Shown here: positions 48,626 through 57,717 of the stretch, piece by piece
How positions within the stretch are numbered: position 1 is the stretch's first letter
Layout of the letters: the number at the start of each line of letters is the position of its first letter
From: DATHBD01 sp035296325
GTDB lineage: Bacteria > Actinomycetota > Actinomycetes > Mycobacteriales > Micromonosporaceae
Length of the DNA: 64,000 nt
NCBI GenBank assembly: GCA_035296325.1
Contig: DATHBD010000023.1
Span: forward strand, 1-64,000
Direction: 5' to 3'
The notes under the pieces: model-generated
The model's database searches: none
Told to the model about the DNA's origin: nothing
The model's input: the letters and a program-made list of their open reading frames with translations, nothing else
Program-made: the position numbers and the translations under genes

Positions 48626-49240
48626 TTACCGGGCGGCGGCGTTGCGTGCCGCCGACGCGGCCGCGCGGACGGCCGGTGCCAGCGTGGCGGCGATCAGGGC
48701 GTAACCCGCGCTGGACGGGTGGAACCGGTCGGAGCTGAACAACGCCGGGTCGGCCGCGAACCGAGCGGCGGAGCTGCCGTCGTTGTCGGCGACCCGGGCA
48801 CCGGCGGCGAGCGCCGCGACGGTCTGTGCCTGCCGCAGCAACTGGCTGCCGGCGCGCACAACGGTCCGCGCGTGGTCCGGCACCCATGGCACGACGCTGA
48901 GGTCGGGGGCCGGCGCGACAACGACTTCGGCGCCGGCGGCACGCAGCGCGCGGATGGCGTCGCCGAGCTGCGCAGCCGCCCGCTGCGGCGCGACGAACCG
49001 GGTGAGGTCGTTCGCGCCGATGATGATGAGCGCCAGGTCCGGTTTCCAGGACAGTGCCCGCTGGACCTGAGCGGCCAACGCCTTGCTGTCGGCGCCGGGT
49101 ACCGCGAACACACGTACCTCGGCTGGTGTGCCGGCCTCGGCCAGCACGGCGGCGAGCCGCGCACCGACCGTGTCCGTCGGCCTGGACGCGCCCTGCCCGT
49201 ACGCGATGGAGTCGCCCAGAACGGCGAAGGCAAGTGTCAC
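48626..49240 (-). CDS. SGNH/GDSL hydrolase
   Basis: A hydrolase of about 204 residues. Block I is VLGDSIAYGQG (catalytic Ser), block III IGANDLTRF (Gly and Asn of the oxyanion hole) and block V DRFHPSSAGYALIA (Asp-x-x-His). It is of normal length for a small lipase, esterase or carbohydrate esterase. No signal peptide is visible, so it may be cytoplasmic. GTG 49240 is chosen so that the protein starts just before block I; TTG 49252 is possible. Confidence 0.85.
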   Translation of the reverse strand: MTLAFAVLGDSIAYGQGASRPTDTVGARLAAVLAEAGTPAEVRVFAVPGADSKALAAQVQRALSWKPDLALIIIGANDLTRFVAPQRAAAQLGDAIRALRAAGAEVVVAPAPDLSVVPWVPDHARTVVRAGSQLLRQAQTVAALAAGARVADNDGSSAARFAADPALFSSDRFHPSSAGYALIAATLAPAVRAAASAARNAAAR

Positions 49241-49291
49241 AACGGTGCACAACGTCGGCGCCGTCGCTTTCCTTCCGTCGGGCGGGACGCT

Positions 49292-49681
49292 TCAGCCGTC
49301 TGGCGTGAACAGTCCCTGGATTCCGACGATGATTGCGATGAGACCGAAGATCGCGAGTACCAGAGCCAGACCGGTCGCGGCGCTCTGGTCATCGCCGGGC
49401 GGCCGCTGCCGCCCGGTCAGCCGGTCCCACAACAGGGCGATGCCGACGCCGATCCCCACCACCTCGAAGTGAAAGACGCGTGGGCCGGAGATCAGGTGGG
49501 TGACGAGGTAGTAGCCGCCGGCCACCAGGGCGACGATCCCGACGATCCATCCGAAGGGCCCGACTCGGGCGGCGAACCGGCCGAGATCGTCGCCGACCCG
49601 CGGCAGGCGCCGGAGCAGGGCGACGGCGAGCAGGAAGCCGCCGAAAATGTTCGCAAGGTCGAGCAGCAAAGCCATGATCAT
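49292..49681 (-). CDS. Small polytopic membrane protein
   Basis: A 129-residue protein with four hydrophobic helices (about 3-24, 43-62, 72-84 and 103-124) and short basic loops. I do not recognise the family. ATG 49681 lies 8 nt after GAAGGA; ATG 49675 is also possible. It is divergent from the toxin locus. Confidence 0.65.
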   Translation of the reverse strand: MIMALLLDLANIFGGFLLAVALLRRLPRVGDDLGRFAARVGPFGWIVGIVALVAGGYYLVTHLISGPRVFHFEVVGIGVGIALLWDRLTGRQRPPGDDQSAATGLALVLAIFGLIAIIVGIQGLFTPDG

Positions 49682-49786
49682 ATTGGCCGTCCTTCGCCGT
49701 CACCGAGCGCATGGTGCGAGCAGTGTCGATCTGGAGAGTAGTGGACCTTGGGTGCCGCCGCAGCAGTCTCATGCGCGCACCCACGC

Positions 49787-49823
49787 TGTGACGACACGTC
49801 ACATTACTGTGATGCTTGTCACG
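49787..49823. promoter_or_regulatory. Two Crp/GlxR-like palindromes upstream of the toxin locus
   Basis: TGTGA-N7-TCACA at 49787-49803 is followed after 4 nt by TGTGATGCTTGTCACG at 49808-49823, which matches TGTGA-N6-TCACA with one mismatch. Both lie between the divergent membrane-protein and secreted-protein genes, 85-120 nt before ATG 49908. Confidence 0.5.
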
Positions 49824-49907
49824 TTTATCGGGACGGTGGCCGCCAGGCTGAACTCGTACGGTCAGGACTGACCGAGTCAGGTCGTCATCGATCGGGGGAG
49901 CTCTCAC

Positions 49908-50486
49908 ATGCACCTATGGCAGTCGAGGCAGGACGACACGCTCCGGCACTTTATGACCCGGCTGAGTGCACGGGGCGCGGTCGTGGTGACCGCCGCCGCA
50001 CTCGCGACGTCTGGCATGGTCGGTGTTGCTGGCGCCGAGCCCCAGGCAGAAGAGCCGCCGCCGTCCATCGTGGAGGACTACAGGTACCCCGGCGCGGCGG
50101 CCATCGAGGCGCGGGAAAATGTGAAGCTGATCTCCGGTGATGGGCACATCCTGATCGCCGACTGCGCGACCCCGCCGGTGAACGGCATTGGTGTCGTCAG
50201 GGTCTATTCCACTGAGGCAACCGTCGGCACTCTCGGCACCGGTGAGGTGTGTTTCCGGATCACCGGCACACCCGGTCGCCTTGACCTCGAGGTCCCGGCC
50301 GTGTTCGAGATCACCGGCGACGGTACGCCCGGACGCAAGGGCAGCGGCCACAACCTCACCGTCGTTGTGCGGACGGAAGCCGGAGAGCTGCCGCCGGTGA
50401 CCGTCAATCCGTCGGGTAGCACGCAGGTCGGCAGGGGCAACAATGCCGAGCCGACCATGCTTCTGCAGATGAGGGTTACCCCGTAG
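49908..50486 (+). CDS. Secreted protein of unknown function upstream of the toxin gene
   Basis: A 192-residue protein. A signal peptide covers about 20-43 (VVVTAAALATSGMVGVAGAE) after a long polar N-terminus. The mature part has two cysteines (likely one disulfide) and a beta-rich core (EVCFRITGTPGRLDLEVPAV). No known domain recognised. ATG 49908 follows GGGGGAG by 7 nt. It lies 140 bp upstream of the ALF/TNT gene on the same strand; a shared role in secretion or delivery is possible but unproven. Confidence 0.6.
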   Translation: MHLWQSRQDDTLRHFMTRLSARGAVVVTAAALATSGMVGVAGAEPQAEEPPPSIVEDYRYPGAAAIEARENVKLISGDGHILIADCATPPVNGIGVVRVYSTEATVGTLGTGEVCFRITGTPGRLDLEVPAVFEITGDGTPGRKGSGHNLTVVVRTEAGELPPVTVNPSGSTQVGRGNNAEPTMLLQMRVTP

Positions 50487-50626
50487 CCGTCGCAGCGCGT
50501 GTGACCTGAGGCGCCTTCAACACCGCGCACGACCGCGCCGTCGGCGTGTGGGGAGATTCGTGCTGCCCAGCCGCCGGTCGCATTAGCAGGCCGGCATGCT
50601 CCAGCGTTCTGAGGAGTGAATCCTTG

Positions 50627-53600
50627 ATGCACAGAGAAGCGACGTTCCTGCGTGCCCGGGCGGTCATCACGCTCCTGTCCGCTGTGGCGGTTCTGGTTGC
50701 GGGCACCGGTGCGCGGGTCGCGCACGCCGAGCCAGCGCCAATTGATCCGGGGGGTGGGCGCGCGGCGGTCGCGTCGGCGTGGCGTAACGGTGGACCGGTG
50801 GTCCGCGCGGCCGCCGAGAAGGCCCTGCTCGGTACGGACGCCGAGGTGAACCAGTTCCTGTCGACCGGCTGGGAGCAGCGCAGGCGGATCGATGACCGCC
50901 TCGCCGTGAACCAGATGATGGCGGCCGGCGGCCCAGCGGTGCGCAGCGCAGCGCAGCGGGCTCTGAACTCTGCGGACCCGGGCGCCCTCGTGACGTTCCT
51001 GAACACGGGCCACCGGGCGCCGATGCAGACCGACCAACGGCTCCGGTTGAACCAGATGATGGCGCACGGTGGCGAGGAGTTGAAGGCGGCCGCCCAGAAG
51101 GCGCTGGACGCCAGAGATCCCGCTGTGGTGGATGCGTTCCTCTCGTCCGGGTGGCGCGTTCCTTGGGAGATCGACCAGCGGCTGCGGGTCAACCAGATCA
51201 TGGCGAGCGGCGGCCGGGAGGTGCAGGCCGCCGCGCAGCGCGCTCTGGACACCAAGAATGCCGACGTCATGACGGCGTTCATCGAGTCCGGTTGGGCGGT
51301 CGCTTCGGCACGTGACGACGAAACCGCGTCAATTTCAGACCTGGTCCACGCGGCCGAGACCGCCGGCGCGCAGGCGGCCCGGGAGACGGACGGGGCCAAG
51401 GAGGCCGGGGCCCGCGCAGCCGCCGCAGCCGAGGCCGCCCGGCAGGCAGCCGAGACCGCGGCCGCGGCAGGCTCCCGGGCACAGAACGACGCCGCTGCCG
51501 CCGCGGCCGCGGCAGCCCGGGCGGCTGAGGCGGCGAACCAGGCGGCCAAGGCGGCCAAGGAAGCGGTGGGCGCGGCGCACGCCGCCACGGCGGCGGCGCG
51601 AGTCGCCGCCGGCGCCGCGGCGAGGGCGGCCTCGGCGGCGTCCAGGGCGGGGCACGCAGCGGTCAGGGCCAACCGCGCGGCCGTCGACGCGGCTCTCGAC
51701 CGGAGCAAGATACCGGCCGCCAAAGCAGCCGCTGAAGCCGCACGCGACATGGCCATTCAGGTCGACCGGGCAGCGGCGGCCGCCGAGAAGGCCGGTGACG
51801 CCGCGAGGGAGGCCGGCGTCGCGGCCACCGGGGCGGGTTCGGCCAGCGCTCACGCCACCAAGGCAGCGGAAGCCGCGATGGAGAGCTACCGGTACGCCGT
51901 GGCCGCCGGTGGCAACGCCGCTGCCGCCAAGGCGGCCGCGGACACAGCTCGGGCCAACGCCAATCGGGCGAACCGGGCAGCCGCAGCCGCTTCGCGCTTC
52001 GCGAAGGCGGCTGCGGACGCCGCCTACGCGGCCCGTGACGCCGCCCGACGTGCCAGCGCGAATGCCTTCGCCGCCGCGAAGGCCGCAGACGATGCGGGCA
52101 CTCATGCCGCTGATGCGGAACGTGCGGCCGCCGAGGCCACCCAGCACGCGAACGCCGCGACTGCCGCCGCCGAGGCCTCGGTCGCGGCGGTACAGCAGGC
52201 AACGGCGATCTACGACGCCGCCCGGACCGCGGAGGCGGAGAAGATCGCTGTCAGCGCCGAGCAGGCCGGCGAAGCCGCCTTGGCGGCCAGTGCGGAGGCA
52301 GCGCGCCGGCAGGCACAGGTGAGCAGCGACGCCGCCCAGGCGGCGAAGCGCACCGACGAGACCAAGCGGCTGATCGCCGAGGCTCTGGCACCCGGCACCC
52401 CGCCCGCCGTCGCGGTGGTCAACGGGCGGCGGGTAGCGCTGGCACTGGCGTCCTCGGACGGTCCGTGGACCAGGGAAGCGGCGTTCGCCGCGCTCGGCGC
52501 CAGCGACCCGTTGGTGTTGGAGTTCCTGCGTACCGGTATCTCGGAAGCCGCCGGACTGGACGACCGGCTGACCCTCGCGAACCTCATGCTCACCGGCAGC
52601 GAGGCGATGAAGAAGGCGGCGACCGAGGCGTTGAATTCCTCGGATGCCGCCGTCGCCCAGTTCCTGACCACCCGTGACTACCCCGGTCGTCTGATCGACG
52701 ACCGGTTGGCGGTCAATCAGGTGATCGCGGCCGCACGTGAAGAGCGCAACGACGATGTGGTGGAGAAGGGACAGCGGGCGCTAGGGATCGGCACGGGCCA
52801 GGCCTTCGCCGAGTTCCTCGCCACCGGCCAGTACACCTCGCTGGCAACGGACAACCGTCTCAAGGTGAACCAGCTGATCTCCAGCGCTGCCGAGGACTCC
52901 GAACTCAAGGCGATTGCGCAGGTGATGCTGTATGCCCCGCCCGCGTTCCGCCATGAGTTCGTGCTTTCTGGCCAGTACGAGGTTGCGCAGCGCGATCTTG
53001 ATCGGGCCACCCACGATGCCGAGGTGTCCGCGCTGCTGTCGCGGGGGACGCAGGCTGCGGTTACGGCGCTGCAAAACGCTCAAGAGGCCCAGGAGGTCGC
53101 TGCGAAGGCGCGCGGCGACAGCCTGGCCGCCAACCAGTACGCGGGCCACGCGCGCGACTCCGCGAGGGTTGCGGAGGCCGCCGCGGATCGGGCGAAGCAG
53201 TCGGCGGACGAGGCAACGAAGTCGGCCGAGCGCGCAGCAGCGTCAGCGCAGACCGCCAGGAACGCGGCGGCCAAGGCGAATGCTGCCGCCCGTCAGGCCT
53301 CGCGCTCCGCCCACTGGGCGGCGCAATCGGCGAAACAGGCCGCCCAGTACGCCGCGGAGGCGTACCGGTCCTACCTGGCGGCGCACGCCTCTGCCGAGGC
53401 GGCCGGACAGGACGCCAACGCAGCCATTGCCGCAGCCAATCAGGCTCGGGCGGCGGTCATGGAAAAAGCCGAGCGGGAGAAGGCCCGCGCATTACTCGTC
53501 ATGGGCGAGTACTGCCACGACCGGTATGGCCACGGCTCGCCTTACCTCGCCGAGTGCATCAACAACGTCACCAAGACCGGTGACGAGCTGTCGCGGTATG

Positions 53601-54547
53601 CGGACAAGAATGCGCGGACCTGTGATTGGCTATTCCCGCCCGGTTCGGCCAACCACAAGGACTGCATCCAAGACGCCACCCACCCGGATTTCACGAACAA
53701 CCGGGTGCTTGACTTCGGCCACGCGGCGATCGCTGAGCTGACCGCGTTCGTCGCCATGGCCGCCGTCCTGCAGATGGTCGGCGAGGTGATCATCTGCGCG
53801 GCGTCAGTGATCTGCGCGGTTGTGTTGGTGGGCGGTCTGGCCATAAGTGCGCTCGTCCCCAAAGACCCGCGGTACGACACCTTCATGTCGTGGTTCCAGG
53901 TTGCCAGCATCATCTTCACGCTCGGGACCATCCGGACCGCCGCCGTTCTCGAGTCGCTGATCCTGAGGCAGCTTGCCCAGCGCTCAATGCATGCCCGCCT
54001 GTCGTTGATGGCCGACGACATCGTACGGAGGGGCGACTTCGGGCCCCGCGTCATGCCAGACAAATTGGTTCCAATGACCAAGAATTGGGACCGTTACGCG
54101 GGGATGACCCGCGAGGAGTACGTCCGGCTGTACTGGAACCCGGACCTTGTGAATCGAAGCGGGCCGCCGGGTGGCTGGGACTGGAATGTTGCCGGGCCGA
54201 ACTTCGGACCGGTGCCCAACGACGGGGCTGTCGGTACGCCGAAAGTGCTGGGTACCAACGACGTGAGGCTGCACGACGTCTGGGACCGATTCGGTGGTCC
54301 GACAGGTAGATTCCTGTCTCCGGTTGATACGCCGTTCGAACTCCGTGCGCTGCCCCCGGCGAGTTTGAAGGAGTACCACCGCTATCAGTGGATCCAACCC
54401 TATGATCCCAACGTGCACGGGTGGATCAAGCGGGCCCCCGTCGCACCCGCCTGGGGCCAGCCAGGTGGCGGCCAGCAGTTCCATACTGAGAAGTCAGTCC
54501 AGGAGTTGCTGGACATGAAACCGCCGCCCATCAAGGAAGTTCCGTGA
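50627..54547 (+). CDS. Secreted ALF-repeat polymorphic toxin with C-terminal TNT-like (NAD+ glycohydrolase) domain
   Basis: A 1306-residue exported protein. It has a signal peptide (1-35, ending AHA-EP), a first block of ALF repeats (about 45-225, with VNQFLSTGW and RLAVNQMMA units), a long Ala-rich coiled coil (about 235-590), a second ALF block (about 597-800), a second Ala-rich coil (to about 950), a Cys-containing region, a hydrophobic segment (about 1038-1085) and a toxin domain (about 1185-1306). The end matches TNT/DUF4237: DRFGGPTGRFLSP (Arg near 1228), EYHRYQW and WGQPGGGQQF (Gln near 1278), the Arg and Gln positions important in M. tuberculosis CpnT. ATG 50627 follows GAGGAG. Its stop overlaps the immunity gene start. 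Confidence 0.85.
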   Translation: MHREATFLRARAVITLLSAVAVLVAGTGARVAHAEPAPIDPGGGRAAVASAWRNGGPVVRAAAEKALLGTDAEVNQFLSTGWEQRRRIDDRLAVNQMMAAGGPAVRSAAQRALNSADPGALVTFLNTGHRAPMQTDQRLRLNQMMAHGGEELKAAAQKALDARDPAVVDAFLSSGWRVPWEIDQRLRVNQIMASGGREVQAAAQRALDTKNADVMTAFIESGWAVASARDDETASISDLVHAAETAGAQAARETDGAKEAGARAAAAAEAARQAAETAAAAGSRAQNDAAAAAAAAARAAEAANQAAKAAKEAVGAAHAATAAARVAAGAAARAASAASRAGHAAVRANRAAVDAALDRSKIPAAKAAAEAARDMAIQVDRAAAAAEKAGDAAREAGVAATGAGSASAHATKAAEAAMESYRYAVAAGGNAAAAKAAADTARANANRANRAAAAASRFAKAAADAAYAARDAARRASANAFAAAKAADDAGTHAADAERAAAEATQHANAATAAAEASVAAVQQATAIYDAARTAEAEKIAVSAEQAGEAALAASAEAARRQAQVSSDAAQAAKRTDETKRLIAEALAPGTPPAVAVVNGRRVALALASSDGPWTREAAFAALGASDPLVLEFLRTGISEAAGLDDRLTLANLMLTGSEAMKKAATEALNSSDAAVAQFLTTRDYPGRLIDDRLAVNQVIAAAREERNDDVVEKGQRALGIGTGQAFAEFLATGQYTSLATDNRLKVNQLISSAAEDSELKAIAQVMLYAPPAFRHEFVLSGQYEVAQRDLDRATHDAEVSALLSRGTQAAVTALQNAQEAQEVAAKARGDSLAANQYAGHARDSARVAEAAADRAKQSADEATKSAERAAASAQTARNAAAKANAAARQASRSAHWAAQSAKQAAQYAAEAYRSYLAAHASAEAAGQDANAAIAAANQARAAVMEKAEREKARALLVMGEYCHDRYGHGSPYLAECINNVTKTGDELSRYADKNARTCDWLFPPGSANHKDCIQDATHPDFTNNRVLDFGHAAIAELTAFVAMAAVLQMVGEVIICAASVICAVVLVGGLAISALVPKDPRYDTFMSWFQVASIIFTLGTIRTAAVLESLILRQLAQRSMHARLSLMADDIVRRGDFGPRVMPDKLVPMTKNWDRYAGMTREEYVRLYWNPDLVNRSGPPGGWDWNVAGPNFGPVPNDGAVGTPKVLGTNDVRLHDVWDRFGGPTGRFLSPVDTPFELRALPPASLKEYHRYQWIQPYDPNVHGWIKRAPVAPAWGQPGGGQQFHTEKSVQELLDMKPPPIKEVP

Positions 54548-54891
54548 TGAATGTACGAGAGTTGCAGATCGCCCTGCGACAGGCTGGGGTGGACCCGCAC
54601 CGCTACGGCATCGAGGGTGTGCCAAGCGACTACCGCCTGAGTGACGGCACGCCCTTCCTGGCGAGGCAGTCCGATGGCCGCTGGTTTCTCGGCACTTCGG
54701 AGCGTGGGAAGGAGTCGACGCTGCGGGTGTTCGACTCCGAGGAACAGGCCTGCGCATACCTGTACGAATATCTGACACGTCCGCGTCCAGCGCTGGAGCC
54801 ACTCACCCCGGAGCAGGAGGCCGCCGCCTTCGCGCGGGCTCGCGAGGTCGAGGAAGAGGACCGGCGGTGGCGGGAGCGGCACGGACCCTAG
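54547..54891 (+). CDS. Probable immunity protein for the TNT-like toxin
   Basis: A 114-residue acidic, small, unexported protein. Its ATG overlaps the toxin stop by 1 nt (TGATG), so it is translationally coupled, as toxin-immunity pairs usually are. The sequence RLSDGTPFLARQSDGRWFLG then SERGKESTLRVFDSEEQACA suggests a compact alpha/beta domain that could bind the toxin; I know no family match. The C-terminal 35 residues form a charged helix. Immunity function is inferred from position and size. Confidence 0.7.
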   Translation: MNVRELQIALRQAGVDPHRYGIEGVPSDYRLSDGTPFLARQSDGRWFLGTSERGKESTLRVFDSEEQACAYLYEYLTRPRPALEPLTPEQEAAAFARAREVEEEDRRWRERHGP

Positions 54892-54915
54892 CGCAGCCTG
54901 ACCCGCACGGTGTCC

Positions 54916-54951
54916 GACGCCGGACCGAGCTGATTGGCTCGGTCCGGCGTC
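54916..54951. terminator. Bidirectional terminator after the toxin-immunity pair
   Basis: A perfect 15-bp stem, GACGCCGGACCGAGC with GCTCGGTCCGGCGTC, and a TGATTG loop, between the immunity gene and the convergent serine hydrolase gene. Confidence 0.88.
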
Positions 54952-54970
54952 TCGTTATCAGGCAGGTTCG

Positions 54971-56128
54971 CTACGGCGTACTCACGCCGGCGGCGTAGTG
55001 CCAGACATCGCGCATCAGATCGGGCGTCTGGGGCCCGTTCAGTTGCAGCTGACTGAGCAGGATCGTCGCTGACCCGGCCGACGGGAGGATGTGCGCGGCG
55101 GTTCCGGTCCCGCCGATCCAGCCGTACCGGCCGGGCAGGTTCCACGGATCGACCTGTTCGACGTCGACTGAACCCCCGAAGCCCCACCCCTGGCCCTCCA
55201 GGAACACCCCGCCGGCGTCCCGCTGGGCCGGGGTCAGGTGATCAGTGGTCATCTGCCGCACCGACGCGGCCGACAACAGGCGGCGGCCGTCGAACACGCC
55301 GCCGGCGAGCAGCATTCTGGCGAAGGCGGACAGGTCATCCACGGTCGAGACGAGGCCGCCAGCGCCGGACGGGAAGGGTGGCACGCTGCTCCACTGGCCG
55401 TCCGGGGGGTCGAGGAGTTGGAGTGCTCCGGCGGGATCGCAGCCGTAGTAGCTGGCGAACCGGTCACGCTTGGCGGCGGGGACGTCGAATCCGGTGTCGA
55501 CCATGCCGAGTGGCTCGAACAACCGCTCTGCCAGGAATTTTGGCAACGACTGGCCCGAGACCCTGGCGATGAGCACACCCAGGATGTCGGAGCAGGTGTT
55601 GTACAGCCACCCGTCGCCCGGCTGGTGCAGGAGCGGGATGCCGGAGAGCACCGCCATCCAGTCGTCCGGAGGCGGTACGAGCTGGGGTTCCGGAGGCCCC
55701 TGCTTCAGGGCGTTGAGCAGGAGCCCCACCACCGGCAGCGAGAAATCGCCGGGGAAGCCGTAGCCCGCGCGGGAGGTGAGCAGGTCGAACAGCGTGATCG
55801 GTCTGGTCGCCGGCACCACGTCGTCGATCGGCCCGCCCGGTGAGCGGAGGACCGATGGTGCCGACAGCTCCGGTAGCCACTGCCGAACCGCGTCGTCGAG
55901 CGCGATTCGCCCATCCTCCACCAGCACCATCGTCGCGGCGGCAATGATCGGCTTGGTGACGGACGCGATCCGGAGGATGGATTCGCGGGCCATTGGCGCC
56001 GTGCCTTCGGTGTCGACGGCGCCTACCGCCTGCACCTCGACCACATCACCGCGAGCGACCAGTGCGACCGCGCCCGGCACCGGTCCCTTACTGACGTGTG
56101 TCTGGAGGATGTCGCGGAGCGTCGTCAT
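54971..56128 (-). CDS. Beta-lactamase-class-C/EstB-like serine hydrolase
   Basis: A 385-residue enzyme of the serine beta-lactamase-like family. The nucleophile motif SVTK is at 56-59, and YNT at 176-178 replaces the usual YxN; the third motif is near WIGGTGTA. No signal peptide is visible, so it is more likely a cytoplasmic esterase or peptidase than a true beta-lactamase. It is divergent from the MFS transporter gene. Confidence 0.87.
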   Translation of the reverse strand: MTTLRDILQTHVSKGPVPGAVALVARGDVVEVQAVGAVDTEGTAPMARESILRIASVTKPIIAAATMVLVEDGRIALDDAVRQWLPELSAPSVLRSPGGPIDDVVPATRPITLFDLLTSRAGYGFPGDFSLPVVGLLLNALKQGPPEPQLVPPPDDWMAVLSGIPLLHQPGDGWLYNTCSDILGVLIARVSGQSLPKFLAERLFEPLGMVDTGFDVPAAKRDRFASYYGCDPAGALQLLDPPDGQWSSVPPFPSGAGGLVSTVDDLSAFARMLLAGGVFDGRRLLSAASVRQMTTDHLTPAQRDAGGVFLEGQGWGFGGSVDVEQVDPWNLPGRYGWIGGTGTAAHILPSAGSATILLSQLQLNGPQTPDLMRDVWHYAAGVSTP

Positions 56129-56269
56129 GGATGCAGCTTGTCAAAGTGCGCCGACCCGGGCCAGCGGCCAGACCCGCGTTGCTACGCCAGGGGTACTGAG
56201 GGCGGCGCGCCACGCCGACGACGCGAGGCGGTGTTGCCTGCGGGCGGTGCCGACTGGTTGGCTGCCAGG

Positions 56270-57676
56270 ATGGGCAGCCGCCGGGGGTACAGCGTCGTGG
56301 TGTTCATCGTGCTGGCATCCCTGGACAACGTCGCGATTGGACTGATCCCCCCGCTGTACCAGCCGATCGCGCAGGATCTGGGCGTCGCGGAGAGCGCCGT
56401 CGGGATCGCCACCGCGGTCACCTACTTCATCTCGGCGGTGGCGGCGGTCGGCTGGGCGTACATCGGGGACCGCACCAACCGCAAGCCGGTACTCATGGCC
56501 GGCACCCTGCTGTGGGCGGCGGGCACGGCCGGCATCGCGCTGGCCGGAAGTTTCCCGATGTTCCTCGCGGCTTCGGTGATCGGCTCGATCGGATTGGGCG
56601 CGGTCGGGTCGGTCGGCTTCTCAGTGGTGAGCGACCTCATCGCGCCGCGCCGGCGCGGGTTGGTGATGAGCCTGTTCGGGCTCTCCCAGGGGATCGGGGT
56701 GCTGGCCGGCACCCTGCTGGGTGGCCTGCTCGGCAGCGCGGACTGGCGCCGACCGTTCTGGGTGGTGACCGTCGTCGGCGTGGTGGCGGCCACCGCGTAC
56801 TGGTTCACGCTCGACGTCCGCCGCGGCGAGAGCGAGCCGGAGCTGGCCGAGCTGTACCGCGCCGGCGGGGAGTACACGCCGCGGATCGGGCGGGCCGACC
56901 TGCCCCGGATCGTGGCCCGGCGCACCAACGTGTGGTTGATCCTGCAGGGCGTCACCGCCCAGGTGACCTTCGGCTCGCTGGTCTGGCTGCCCCGGCTGTT
57001 TCAGGAGCGCGCCATGGACCAGGGGTACTCCGCGCCCACCGCGATCGCCATCGGCAGCCTGTACGCCACGCTGTTCCAGCTCGGTGGTGTGCTCTCGATC
57101 TTCGGTGGGTTGATCGGCGACCGGCTGCAGCGGCGGACGCCGCGCGGACGGGCCCTCGTGGCGGCCGTGGGCATTTTGGCCGGCATCCCGCTCTACGTCG
57201 TCCTCTTCTTCGTGCCGTTGCGGGTGGAGGTGGCCGACGGCGCGGGGGTCGGCGCGGTCACCCTGGCGGTGCTGGGCAGCCTCTTCACCGAGCCGACCGT
57301 CACGGTGAGCTTCCTGGTGGCGCTGCTGGCGTTGGCGCTCACGTCGGCGAACTCGCCCAACTGGTTCGCGCTGATCGCCGACGTCAACCTGCCCGAGCAC
57401 CGCGGCAGCGTGTACAGCCTCGGCAACCTGGCCAACGGGGTCGGCCGCGCCGCAGGCAACGCCCTGGTCGGCGTGGCGTTCCGGACGCTCGCCACCCGGC
57501 TGCCGCCGCCGCTGAACTTCGCCGTCGGACTGGCCATCTTCCAGGTTTTCTTCATCCCGACCGGGATCATGTACTACCTGGCGTCACGCACCGCGCCGGG
57601 CGACATCGCCGAGGTCCGCTCCGCCTTGCGCGCCCGCGCCGAGTCGGCGAGCCGGACGGCGCCGCCCGGTCCGTGA
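56270..57676 (+). CDS. MFS transporter
   Basis: A 468-residue transporter with about twelve helices. The motif after helix 2 is GDRTNRKPVLMAGTL (MFS motif A), repeated in diverged form after helix 8 (GDRLQRRTPRG). SLDNVAIGLIPPLYQPIAQD in helix 1 resembles sugar- or drug-efflux MFS proteins. ATG 56270 has only AGG directly before it; TTG 56258 is an alternative. Substrate unknown. Confidence 0.85.
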   Translation: MGSRRGYSVVVFIVLASLDNVAIGLIPPLYQPIAQDLGVAESAVGIATAVTYFISAVAAVGWAYIGDRTNRKPVLMAGTLLWAAGTAGIALAGSFPMFLAASVIGSIGLGAVGSVGFSVVSDLIAPRRRGLVMSLFGLSQGIGVLAGTLLGGLLGSADWRRPFWVVTVVGVVAATAYWFTLDVRRGESEPELAELYRAGGEYTPRIGRADLPRIVARRTNVWLILQGVTAQVTFGSLVWLPRLFQERAMDQGYSAPTAIAIGSLYATLFQLGGVLSIFGGLIGDRLQRRTPRGRALVAAVGILAGIPLYVVLFFVPLRVEVADGAGVGAVTLAVLGSLFTEPTVTVSFLVALLALALTSANSPNWFALIADVNLPEHRGSVYSLGNLANGVGRAAGNALVGVAFRTLATRLPPPLNFAVGLAIFQVFFIPTGIMYYLASRTAPGDIAEVRSALRARAESASRTAPPGP

Positions 57677-57717
57677 CCGCGACGAGCGGATGAGGTCGGG
57701 CTCTCACCCGCGGTTGC

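Noticed and set aside
54971..56128. Antibiotic-resistance beta-lactamase
   Set aside because: The SxxK motif fits the class C-like fold, but there is no signal peptide and the YxN motif is altered, so an esterase or peptidase is more likely.
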